This document shows, one piece after another, positions 22,091 to 32,583 of a stretch of 64,000 bases of DNA. The notes under the pieces were generated by a model. It did no database searches and was not told the origin of the DNA. It saw nothing but the letters and a program-made list of their open reading frames with translations. The position numbers and the translations under genes are program-made. The stretch covers positions 877,508 through 941,507 of the forward strand of contig BCIH01000001.1 in the NCBI GenBank assembly GCA_002897115.2, given 5' to 3'. Each line of letters opens with the position of its first letter. Position 1 is the stretch's first letter. This DNA is from Prototheca cutis. Its lineage: Eukaryota; Chlorophyta; Trebouxiophyceae; Chlorellales; Chlorellaceae.

Positions 22091-25000
22091 ATGTCGCAAG
22101 CATATCGAAGCTCGGAGGGGCATCAGCTGGAGTCCGGCAAGGAGCACAGGCCCGGCGGGGTTAAGAAACTCATGCGCAAACTCGGCATTGGCAAGTCGAA
22201 GACCGGCTCGCGAGGATCCACGCCCATGTCTGGGAACTCAGCAGCGAGCACACCCAGGGCGATCTCCGATTTCAACAACCCCGCGGCGGTGAGTGAGGTT
22301 TTGTTGGCGAGACGGGGCTTGGGCGTGGGGGAAGGCGCCCCGTGTCCCTGCTCCGGGACCCTGATCACCCCGGCCTCGACGCCGATCATATATGCTCATC
22401 GCTGGACGGGTTCTGCCTGATTCATTTCCAACACCGTGCCATGGCCGAGCTCCGCACTGTCGGCCGAGCCCGGGTAGGGTCGAGTCCACCTTCCAATGAC
22501 CTCGCTACCTGCGCGCAGTACAAACAGGCTGGAGAGAAACTCACGAGCCCAACCTCACCTCTGGCAACGGTTTCGGACTCAGGATCTGCTCAAATAGTGC
22601 CAGGTACTTTTAATCAGAGAGTGGCATTGTTTGCAGGTCGTGCATGATGCAGTCGGGCAGCAGATCATGGTGCGGCCCCTCCCCTGATGTGTGTCCTTGG
22701 CCGTGCCCACTGCAGGCACTCAGAGTAAGCCATGCACATCATCAAATCACAGCTCCCCCGTCCACACTTCTTTCACCACCAGGGACCCCACAGCACTTTG
22801 CCGACCACGATCGTCCGGCAGAGACTCGGGACTCGATCACAAAGGCCGGCAATGGCCAAGGTGAGGGCGGCGAGGAGGTGTTGCCCTCCCAAGCAGGCCC
22901 GTCGTCGACGGCGGCCACAGTCGCCGCCTCCTCGGACGCTGGGTTATTGACATCTGAGCCAAGCCCAGCACCGTCGCCGGTCAGCGGTGCACTGGCCCCG
23001 GCGGTCGCCAGCGAATCGGCACCGAGGGACCAAATCTCGGGCGGGACACCGGCGGATCTTGAAGTCGGCATTGTGCGCCTGCCGCCGCACCCGGGTCTGC
23101 ATGGTGACGCTGGCGTGCCAGCACGCGGCGCCGATGCTTATGAGCCCTCTGCAGCCGATGCGATCTCGGGGGGCCCCTTTGCAGTGCATGCGGTGTCAAC
23201 GGACGACGGAAAGGACCATAACGAGGATTCCGGCAGCGATCCCGGCCAGAACCGCCACGCCGTGACCCTGGACCGCTGCACCGAGTCGCAGGCAGTGATT
23301 CTTGAAGAACTGCAGCAGGGCAAGGTTCAGGAGGCCCAGCCACGCCGTCGGGGCTCTGAGCCCCCTGTCTCCGCCTTTGGCGCTGGGACCGATGCGTCTG
23401 AAGGGACTGGTGCTGCGGGAGTGGCCGGTGGTGGTGGAGCCACCGGTTCGGCGCCGGCGCTCTGGGAGGGCGTCCAGACCGACATTGGTGACGAAAAGGG
23501 AGGAAAGGAGGCACTGAGTGGCGATACCGCTTCTGGCGCATCCCCTTCACGGGGTTCCGTTCCTTTGGCCGGATCAGGGAACCTGGAGTCTGGACCGTTT
23601 GCCGGTCCAGATTCCTCTCCCGGCCTTGTGCCCTCCGGTCCCCCAGAACCCGCAGCAACCCCAGCCAACATGGACACGTCTTCTTCCTGGGCATTTTACA
23701 AGGCTGGCGTGTCGGCTGTGCAGCCCGAAGCGCTCGGCGGGGCTGCGGCTGGAGGTGGGCCCATGCCGCCTGTGGGGCAGGAGCACATGCAGCACGTTCC
23801 TCCAGAAATGACGGCGATGGCCGTCGAGTCCCCCGGAGCCGTGCCGGCTGTGGGTCAGTTCACTCAGGCTTTCCAGGGCCCACCCCCGGCCGCTGGCTCC
23901 CGGGAGCCCGGTGCATTGCAGGGCAGCCCTGCTGTCGTGCCGGAAGTGGGAGAGTTCACTCAGGGCTCGCCAGTGACAGTTCCAGACGGCGCTGGGACGA
24001 AATCTTCGTCTGCGGGTCCAGCCATCGGCGCTGCGGCGGCCGGAGGCATGTTGGCAGGTGGGGGCCTTGTAGCTGGGGCTGCAGCCCTGGGAAGCAGGTC
24101 AACTGCAGACGATAAGCAGCCAGAGGAGGAGGACCCTCAGCCTGACATGGATCCAGGGACAAACGAACCAGTAGTTGCCGACCAGGCCATCGCCCCGGGC
24201 GCAGAAGATCTGTCGGCCGATGTTGACGTGCCTGAGCCGGGGCCAAACGCCGCGGCGGTCGCGGCGGGGGCAGTCGGCGGGATGGGTGCTGGGGCGGCGC
24301 TCGGCGCGCTTGCGGCTGGGAGTGACAAGGGCACCAAAGAGACTCCTGAAGAGACTCCCTTTGTACGTGGTCGGGCCTGGTGGTTCCTGGCACTGTGGCG
24401 CCGATTTGTTGGAGCCTGGATTTCGACGGGGTGGGGTACCGTGGGGCGATTGTCCTCCCCAGCACATGAGTTGATCAGATGACAGGCACCCGCCAACCGA
24501 GCGTGCACGGCATTGATCCATCCCAAACAAACACACTGCATCCTAAGCCCATGCAGGCATCGAATGAGGAGGGCATTGAAGCGCTGGCGGATGAGATGGC
24601 AGAGTATGCAGAGCACGGCGCAGATGAGCCCGCCGCCGGCGCAGAATCTGGGTCGTTGTCGCCCACGGTCGTGCCAGTCATTCCTCCAGGGCATAGCCCG
24701 GGAGACACAGAACAAGAGGGCGTGTCATTTGAGACCAAGGTGAGGGTGGTGCTGCATCGGTGTATGTCATGATGAGTCATGAGAGTTGGAGTCTGGAAGC
24801 TTGCATCCTTGTGTTCCCATCTCTCACAATGCAGTCTCTGCCGACCCCCTCCCCCCCTCTGTTTCCTGACCAAACATGCCTCCATAAACGACAAACCAGG
24901 CCAAGGAATTTGCCGAGGATGCGGTGGCCTGGGGGATGAGTCATCCCTGGCATGTGCTGGCTGCACTGGTCCTTGCATACCCGGCCTGGCTGGTTCTGTC

Positions 25001-26104
25001 TCTTACGCTCGGCCATGGTAAGAATGCTGTGTTGGTAGCCAGAGTGAGGGTGCCTGCGAGGTGCTTCTCCGTCACAGCTTGACAGGCATGCCGCCGTGGC
25101 AATTGGCTCTGATGCTTGCTCTTGATTTGCGTGTTCTCCACAGCCATGCGCGCTTCCCTGTCCGTCAATGCAGCGCTGCGGAAGCTTGTCCCCGTGATCC
25201 TCATGTCTGGGCTGGTGACAGTTGGTGCGGCGGTGCTGAGCTGGCTGCTCATCACAGGTGCCGAGAAGGCGTGCGGCAGCTGGTGGGAAGCTGGCCTGAA
25301 GTTGCTATGCCCATGCTTCTTCATATGAATAAGACCTGACTGCAACCAAAACTTGACATTCCCAGAGATTATCATTTAATTATATGCATGCAACACAGAC
25401 CAACCATCCATTTGTTCCTCAGGAGAGTGGCCGGATCTGTCTAAATTCAAGCGTGCGACTGGCATGGCGAGCCCCGGCCAGCAGGGAGAACCCGGTGGGG
25501 TCGAGGAACCGAGCCTGGAGGAGGCACTGGGCGAAGCCGCTCCCGGTCACGAGCAGGCCGGCGATGTGACTGTGGAAATGGAGTCGGGGGAGGAAATCAC
25601 ATACTCGGGCCCATCTACCACCGAAAGGATCAAACACGCAGCGGCGGTGCTGGCTACTGCTGCCGCCCACAAGTTGCACCCCGGGGGTGGTGCATCCGAT
25701 GAGCATGGGCCCAAAGACCATGCCGCGAGCAGAACCCAGCCATCAGAACCAGCTCACGAGGGAACGAAGCTGGCAGAGCAGCCCGAGGGTGCCTTTACCA
25801 CAGAAGACATGAGTGACCGCTCCGTGGGGCGAGCCATCTTGACAGCTCGTAATGAAGCGGCCAAGGACTCTGAAGCCGGTAAGTGTTTTGTCTGTACTGT
25901 ACTTCTGAGTTCAAGTACTGGTGAACAGGGAAGCAGTCGTGCTTTACCATGAGCGCTTTGAAACCGACGTCGAACGACTACTTGCACCCCATTTCAAAAA
26001 CTGCAGATACAGCGCGACATGCCCGGGAGCCTTCGGGTTCGGGATACGCGCCTGACTCTGACACCTCTGAACCAGTGCTGGAAGGTATCCGGCACACACG
26101 CTGA
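22091..26104 (+). CDS. Unrecognised glycine/alanine-rich membrane protein
   Basis: Model: join(22091..22288,22528..22603,22783..24362,24557..24739,24900..25017,25144..25257,25423..25878,26007..26104), 940 residues, all phases consistent. No family recognised. The N-terminus is basic (K-K-L-M-R-K-L-G-I-G-K-S-K). A long Pro/Gly/Ser/Glu-rich region of about 400 residues follows, with repeats of the type P-A-V-x-x-V-G-x-F-T-Q (near residues 438 and 482). Two Gly/Ala helices rich in small-x3-small spacing lie near 501-525 and 581-605 (A-A-G-G-M-L-A-G-G-G-L-V-A-G). Two clear membrane helices are encoded by separate exons: H-V-L-A-A-L-V-L-A-Y-P-A-W-L-V-L (about 692-712) and V-I-L-M-S-G-L-V-T-V-G-A-A-V-L (about 732-752). 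The acidic C-terminal part follows. An extension past the stop at 26102-26104 is possible if gtatcc at 26085 is used as a donor. Confidence 0.65.
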
Positions 26105-26498
26105 ACAGACAACCGCAGGACACGGAAACTGTCTATCCTGATGCACACTTTGCTTGCACTAGTGCACCTGCCAGGACTCTGTGGGGGGCCCATCTGCCTC
26201 GGCACCAACCGGACAGCTGACCCCCGCAGCACCGAGGACTGCTATATGCTTGTCTGTTGTCCGCAGCGCCCGGGCCTTTTGCATCTGTCCGTTCCTGCTT
26301 GCATTAAGAATAGTGACCAGGGAGTCCTCGTGACACCGCAGCCAGCTAGCTACCTAGCAGGTATTGGGCTTTTAGGGTTGAAGCAGGCACTGAAGCAAGC
26401 ATGGTGGTGCCGTCAAGCTGCGTCCTCCTCCACTTGCCCAGCCGGCTCCATGCCATGTCAACGCCGCCTCCTGCGCCTCTCCAGCACAACTCCACAAG
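26105..26498. other. Convergent 3' intergenic region
   Basis: 394 bases between the ends of two converging genes; no feature seen. Confidence 0.5.
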
Positions 26499-28569
26499 TC
26501 AGCACCTGTAGACGACTGTGTTTTTCCCTTCAAAGGGCAAGCGTGTGGTGTGGATGCCCGGCGCCTTGGACTGGAGGTACTCGATAAAGTCGTCATAGTT
26601 TGTCACCCGGCGGCCGTCCGACAGGCGGCGGCGGGGAAAATCCGAGGCATAGACGCAGCAGGGCACAACAGCAAAGGGCACGCCTAATGCTAGCGCCAAG
26701 TCCACGGCAAACTCGGTGGCCTGGTCGGGATGCATCGCGATCACGGCCGAGCAGGTAGAAAACACGGCCCAGGCCTCCTCTGCGCTGTCGATCACACCCG
26801 AGGTCGTTGGAGTGCAAGCGGCGGCTGGTGGCTGCTGTTCTTGTGGTGGGCGTTGCAGCGGCAGCGTCCATAGAGGGTTGTCCGGGCTGCTGGGATTCAC
26901 TGGAACAGCCTCTGCCTGCAGAGCGCTGTCGAGCGATGGCACAGCCGCCGCTGAGCCGACCGAGCAACGACCAAGGTTCTTTTTCGCTTCTTCTTCTTCT
27001 TCTCCTCCTCCAGCCGACTCCAAGTCCAGCTCCGCGAGCGAGTCTTGCAGCCCATTGCCCTCGTGCCCGTCGATCAAACCCTTGCGTGTCCACTTGAGAT
27101 CCTGGGCCGCGAGGCAGGCCTCGTGGAACAAGGGCTCCCACTCTGGTGGCGGTGGCAGCGATCTCCTCGTGCGGCCCTCACTTGCCTCCGCTGGTGAAGC
27201 ACTTGGACTGGGCCTGACTGCAGCAACAGCACCTTCTACTGCTCCAGCTGCTTGATCGGGTTCTGAAACAGCTGTTTCCTCCACAGGAACACTGATCAAG
27301 GCCCCCATCAGACAGGCTGAAATGGCTGGGGTGACGACCATGCGGAGCTGCTGAGGCACCATTGGTTCGCCTGCCTGCCTCTCGCCAGCCTCATTCACAA
27401 ACGTATTGTACGGTTTGAATGCCGCATTCCAACTGTAGTAGCCCCTCTGTAGGAGGAGCAGTGGTCGGGCAAGGGTTATAGTGGGTCATTCATTGGTGTG
27501 AAGGCGCCGGGGAGCTGCAGGTCCAGCGACAGTGCACTGACGACATGTCAACTCCAACCCCCCCAACCATCACACGCAGGCACGCAGGCACACACACACC
27601 TACCTGGAGCCATTTTGTGAATTTCTCCAGCTGGAGGACGCGTGGTTCGAGCGCGACCGCTGGGACGCCATTGAGATTGAGCAGCTCAAATGCCAGTTCT
27701 CCCTTTCCAGCTGCGACGTCCAGGACACCCGATCCCTGGCTCAGTCGGTCCTCGCCTACGGCATCCAGAAGCCAGCGCCGCAGCGTTCCTGCCCGGAACC
27801 GGTTGCGGACCCTGTTCCGCCGGCCCGGCCCGCGGTTCTCCTTGCACCGGACATCGTTGGTCGTCCGACGTGCGGCCTTGAGCGCGGCTCTGTGTAATGG
27901 TTGAGAAAGAGTGCGGTGGTGCTTTAAACAAGAATGTAGGGAGATGATTCGGTTGGGATGGGGCCAGGCCATGGGAGAGCTTCGTGCAATCACACCCTCC
28001 TGGCACAAGGAAAGGGGGGTTTCATCAATCCCCTCGCACCCCCGTCTTGCAGGTGTGCTGCAATGCATCACAACCTGCATGGGTGCATCTCCCCGGATGT
28101 CACTGGCCCGGACCAACAAGGCTCCCTCAACCCACATAGACTTACTGCTGGGCAGCGGCCCTACGGAGTGCCTCCAGGCACTCGTCGGGGTGCCGAAAGA
28201 CGCATCTGTCCTTGTAAAAGCACACGCCCATGCGTTCCCAGTGTTTACAAATCTGAGAGAACGGTGCACGGGTCTCGTGATCTGCGCCTTCCCTGCACTG
28301 CACAGGACACCCACCCCTCTGGCAACCCTCCATGGGTGGGTGGCGGCGGGTTGGGTCCACCAGCTTACCGGGGCATTATCAAGCAGGGTCTCGTAGGATC
28401 CCAGGGATTCTATTCCACATTCCAGGTGGTGGTAGCGCGCGTCACCGGGAACGCTGTCGCTCGCAGGGAACATGGGCTGGCCGGCCCGAATGACGCCCTG
28501 GCAGGTGGCACATGGCGTCTCGAATTTAGCAACCAAGTGCTTCAGTCCTTCCGCCACTTGCACGGCCAT
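26499..28569 (-). CDS. Zinc-finger class I SAM-dependent methyltransferase
   Basis: Model: complement(join(26499..27446,27604..27889,28146..28297,28369..28569)), 528 residues. Exon 1 holds a Cys/His motif C-A-T-C ... Y-H-H-L-E-C (residues about 20-51) resembling a PARP-type zinc finger. Exon 2 holds a CCCH finger (C-K-H-W-E-R-M-G-V-C-F-Y-K-D-R-C-V-F-R-H, about 85-104). Exon 3 holds the SAM-binding motif V-L-D-V-A-A-G-K-G-E-L-A-F-E-L (about 174) with acidic A-L-E-P-R after it. The last exon has a long acidic, low-complexity insertion and then H-P-D-Q-A-T-E and F-A-V-V-P-C-C-V-Y (near 452-478). P-C-C in place of the usual motif IV, and N-Y-D-D-F-I-E-Y-L near the end, are typical of a eukaryotic methyltransferase family fused to CCCH fingers, whose substrate I do not know (RNA is a reasonable guess). 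The gene diverges from ALKBH6 across about 290 bases. Confidence 0.78.
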
Positions 28570-28859
28570 GGCATTCTGTTGCCATGAAACACCTTGGAAT
28601 ACCGTTCAAACTGGCCTGACCCCGCGGAGATGTGCACGCTGCGAGTTGCATTGGGCTTCCTCCTTCAAGAGTGACGGAAATGCACGGATGTCGGGGCGCA
28701 TGCCGGCCGGCAGGGCTTTGGGACCTTGCTTCCGGTGTCTCGGCATACCACCAAGGCTTTTCTCAAGAACAAGAGGCCCCGGTCGACATTAAAGATTTTC
28801 AAAGAAATTTTGATCCACGAGCTGCGCCGACAAGAATGGGATGACGTGTGGCCGGGTCC

Positions 28860-29879
28860 ATGGCGGTGGAGAGCCAAGCGTCGCAAAATCCAACAGTATT
28901 CAGCGTGGGCGATCTCGCTGGCATCACCTACACGCGCAATTTTCTCAGTAGAGAGCAGCAGGATGCACTGCTGGAACTCATTCTGAGCAGCAAGCAGCCA
29001 TGGACCTGTGTGTCGAGTAGGAAACTCCAAAACCATGGCGGCGCGGTTGTGGGCTGTGTCCTGGTGCCGGCTCCACTGCCAGGTTGGCTGGAGCCCTGGC
29101 TCGCCCGAATTCAGGCCCACTGCCGGAAGACAGGCCTGGACAAGTGCACAACGCCAAATTGGCAACCAAACCACGTGCTGATCAATGCCTACGAGTGTGG
29201 GCAGGGCATCATGCCGCACCAGGACGGCCCTGCCTACGCCCCTCTTGTGGCCATCTTGAGTCTGGGAGCGCCACGCATCCTCCGCTTCTACCCCCACCGC
29301 GGGAGGGAGGAAGGCATAGTGCGCGGGCCCGATGACGGTGCGTCGGGTGTCTGGTGTGGGCATGTCTTGGGGATTGCACTGTTGCATGATGCCTGGGGAC
29401 CTGGACCGGACGATTTGTGGTCACTGTCGACTGCAGACATAGCCAAGAGCGGTGGCTCTGAAGGGACTGGTGCTGGCCCCTGGGGATTATGCACATGCCC
29501 TGTCCAGCACCCTCCTTCCTCCCCCAAACCGGTGCACTGGCCCTGCCATGACCATCACCTGATGCCAGCACACCCATGCGAACTCTCCACAGGGAATTCC
29601 CCGCCGACGGCAGCAAAACCTCGAGCCTCCTTTATCCTAGAGCCTGGGAGCCTGGTCACCTTTGCTGACTCTGCGTTCCACTCTTTCCTGCATGGCATCG
29701 ATGCGGTGGACATGGAGACCGTGGACGCATCTGTCTGCAACGCAGCGGCCTGTGGCCTGCAAGTTGGGGCAGTCCTCCCACAAGGCCACAGGCGCGTGTC
29801 GCTGACCGTCCGCCAAGTCATCCAAACCCGGCCAATCATCGTCGGCAATCGCCACAACAGGGAGAGAGCCCAGGGTTGA
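28860..29879 (+). CDS. ALKBH6: AlkB homologue 6, Fe(II)/2-oxoglutarate dioxygenase
   Basis: Model: join(28860..29337,29593..29879), 254 residues, close to human ALKBH6 (238). The AlkB family uses Fe(II), oxygen and 2-oxoglutarate to demethylate nucleic acids; the substrate of ALKBH6 is poorly defined. Visible features are N-H-V-L-I-N-A-Y-E-C-G-Q-G-I-M-P-H-Q-D-G-P with iron ligands H120 and D122, Y-A-P-L-V-A-I-L-S-L-G, the distal iron ligand in F-L-H-G-I (H193), and R-R-V-S-L-T-V-R (about 226-233), which binds 2-oxoglutarate. The early P-N-x-V-L-x-N-x-Y context and lack of extra domains fit ALKBH6 better than the other AlkB groups. The start is the ATG at 28860, with a close divergent neighbour upstream. 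Confidence 0.9.
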   Translation: MAVESQASQNPTVFSVGDLAGITYTRNFLSREQQDALLELILSSKQPWTCVSSRKLQNHGGAVVGCVLVPAPLPGWLEPWLARIQAHCRKTGLDKCTTPNWQPNHVLINAYECGQGIMPHQDGPAYAPLVAILSLGAPRILRFYPHRGREEGIVRGPDDGASGVWCGHVLGIALLHDAWGPGPDDLWSLSTADIAKSGGSEGTGAGPWGLCTCPVQHPPSSPKPVHWPCHDHHLMPAHPCELSTGNSPPTAAKPRASFILEPGSLVTFADSAFHSFLHGIDAVDMETVDASVCNAAACGLQVGAVLPQGHRRVSLTVRQVIQTRPIIVGNRHNRERAQG

Positions 29880-30355
29880 TGCATGGACACACCAACGACC
29901 TGGGTCCTGGCAGGCAGCTCGGATATGGCCCCGGCCTTCCCCTTGTCCCCACACCCGTGCCTCTGCACAATCGGTTGTTCATGGGCAACTAAAACCATGT
30001 GGGGTTGACTGTGGCAGACAAGTCCAGTGAGCGATGGCACAGAGAAGGTGAGCACGACCCGACTAGGTGAGGCGACGGCCACTCTGAGTGCCAAGCATCC
30101 GGCTGGCTGGCTGTGTCGTCGCAGCAACAGACATGGGGCCCCTATGTGTGTGGTTTCATATACATCTCAGACAAAAAAGGATTGTGGCCGGGATGGCAGC
30201 CACCATGGAACATTTGCAGGCGGGACGCCGGGTGGGTGAGCGAGTCAGCATGTCAGCGACGGCAGCATGACTGGGGGCTTGATGACAACTGCGGCACCTC
30301 GGGGACAACACCAGCTCCTCAGCCCCCTCCACTTGGCACGCACACCATTTCTTCT
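29880..30355. other. Convergent 3' intergenic region
   Basis: 476 bases between ALKBH6 and FBPase ends; no supported feature. Confidence 0.5.
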
Positions 30356-31850
30356 TCAGGCCTCCTTGTAATACCGCTCCAGCTCATCGACGTCGTCCTT
30401 GCTTCCCAGGTACACGGGGGCGCGGTCATGGATGTGCTCCGGGTTGCGCAGGAGGATGCGCTCGCAGTTCTCGTCGATCGCGCGGCCGCCTGCCTGCTCG
30501 ATCAAGTATGCCATCGGGTAGCCCTCGTACAGCAGGCGCAGCTTGCCCTATAAATGTGGGTTCGTTAATTTTTAGTCGTTGATTGGAGGACGGGATCTTT
30601 TTACATGCATACATGTACGGCCATGAATGCCTGCATCTTCCAGTGACCCTAAATCCCCACCCCAGGAAAGAAACCCAGAAAAAAACCCAGACCTTGGGGG
30701 ATTTTTTGTCGGCGGGGTACATGAAAATGCCTCCATACAGAAGCGTGCGGTGGACGTCGGCGACCATGGATCCAACGTAGCGCAGCGAAAATGGCTTGGA
30801 CCCGTCCGAGGGGTGCTTCTTTTCCTGGACGTAGCGCGACGTGGCGGCATCCCACATCGCGGCGTTACCCTCGTTGATGGAGTAAATCTTGCCCTTGGCC
30901 GGCATGGTGAGGTCGCGGTGCGTGGCCACAAACTCTCCCAGGCTCGGGTCCAGCGTGAAGCCAGACACGCCCTGGCCCGTCGACAGCATCATGTAGGTCA
31001 TGGAGCCATACATGCAGTACCCCGCCGCCACCATTTCGGAACCGGGGCGCAGCACGTCCTCCAGCGACCCGGTGCTCCCGGGCTTGATCTTGTAGATGCC
31101 AAAGATGGTGCCAATGGACACGCCGCAGTCAATGTTGGAGGAACCGTCCAAAGGGTCAAACACCACACAGTACTCGCCGCGCTGAGAAGCCGGGATGAAG
31201 ATGGGGTCGTCCTCCTCCTCGGTGACGAGCACCGCGCACTGGCCCGTGCGAGCCAGCACGTTCTTGAACACCTCGTTCGCGATGATGTCCAGCTTCTTCT
31301 GGTCCTCGCCTTGCACGTTGCTCGACCCAGCCAGGCCAAGCACGTCACTCCCGGCAAGCCCAGCCTGCAGGTGTGCTTGCGGTCGGGGTGGGGCAGGTGG
31401 GTGGGTGGGGTTGCAGGGGGTCTCCACAAGTACTGTGCCGGTTTGCTCGCTGGATGCCAGGAGTGAGGACACGCAGGAAATGCAAAAGAAATGGAAGAAA
31501 CACGGTGGCCGGGAGAGCTGGTCCGTGAATAGTGAAACCCTCACCCCCATCGAGAACGGATTGGGGTCCCCCAAACCCAATGCTTTAGTCCATCTCCCCA
31601 AACCGCCCAAACCAACAAACGGGGTGGGTCCCGAAACCTGCGGAGCATCCAATCGACCCAGCAACACCAACACCCAATGCCAAATGACATTCCAAACCTT
31701 GCGAACGGCAGAAGCGACAAACTTGCAGCCAACGCTGATGGCGTTGAGTAGAACCGTCAGCCGGCCTTTGGCGTCGGGGGCCAGGATGTGCTGCTGACCG
31801 ATCACCCATGCCGACAGGGTGAACGGATCCGTCTGCAGGGGCCGTGCCAT
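30356..31850 (-). CDS. FBP: Fructose-1,6-bisphosphatase, cytosolic type
   Basis: Model: complement(join(30356..30547,30693..31364,31698..31850)), 338 residues, the usual length of the cytosolic enzyme. It hydrolyses fructose 1,6-bisphosphate to fructose 6-phosphate in gluconeogenesis and sucrose synthesis. The middle exon contains the metal and substrate motif [11 protein letters not shown], preceded by E-E-E-D-D-P. Further landmarks are [15 protein letters not shown] and, in the last exon, [15 protein letters not shown]. The N-terminus (M-A-R-P-L-Q-T-D) is short, with no room for a plastid transit peptide, and the plastid-specific redox loop is not evident. A GTG 15 bases upstream is in frame, but the ATG at 31850 is preferred. 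Neighbours are unrelated in function. Confidence 0.93.
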
Positions 31851-32583
31851 GAACTTATTTGCCACATCAATGCCATATCTTGAAACTCATGGGGAATGCA
31901 GCGCCTGATCATTAGAAACCAGCAGGGTTTGCCTACCCCGCTGACGGCAGTGTTGGCCTCCGCCATTGTGCCTGCTTTCTCACAGCAGGGGATTCACAAA
32001 CTCGCAAAAGTACGTCGATACTCTAAACTTTCGCGTATTGAACAAAAGTTTTATGACAGTATGCCCTCCCTCCCGAGCTGGCCTTGGGAGAGCTCCTCGG
32101 CGCCAACTCGGGACAGCGCCCGGTAACCTTAGTCGTTATGACTCACAACAAAGCTGACGTGGCCATTCTGGTGGGCCCGATCGGGGGGCCGAGCCTCGTT
32201 CTGCCGCTGCATCCCGCACCATCCATTGCCCTTCTGCCAGAATGAAAGCGCGCCACAGCATTGTATGGAAACGGATAATCTGGCAAGGCCGCAAACAACT
32301 CGACGAGCTCGAGCGCGTGGGAGCTTTCAGAAGGCTGACTGTGGATTTTTTTTCCTCTGGGGTTTGGGGTGGGAACCTTTGCTATCGTACGACGCGTCCC
32401 AGGAGAAGCGAAAAACGCAGCAGCACACATCCCAGAAGACAGTGCAGTCAGGTGAATGAATCGTAACAGCACGTCGAGCACGATCAGTTTGGCAGCATGA
32501 CCAGAGGCGGTGGCCGACAGACAGGTGGCGGGCGTCGGTCTAGGCAAATCAAGGGCTTCCGCTGGGATCGTGTTGCTGCCTTA
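31851..32583. other. Intergenic, upstream of FBPase
   Basis: 733 bases holding the FBPase promoter and the 3' flank of the BIG gene. Small open frames (for example 32139-32246) have no support. Confidence 0.45.

Noticed and set aside
30627..31466. 279-codon open frame on the + strand
   Set aside because: Antisense to the fructose bisphosphatase exons; no recognisable domain.
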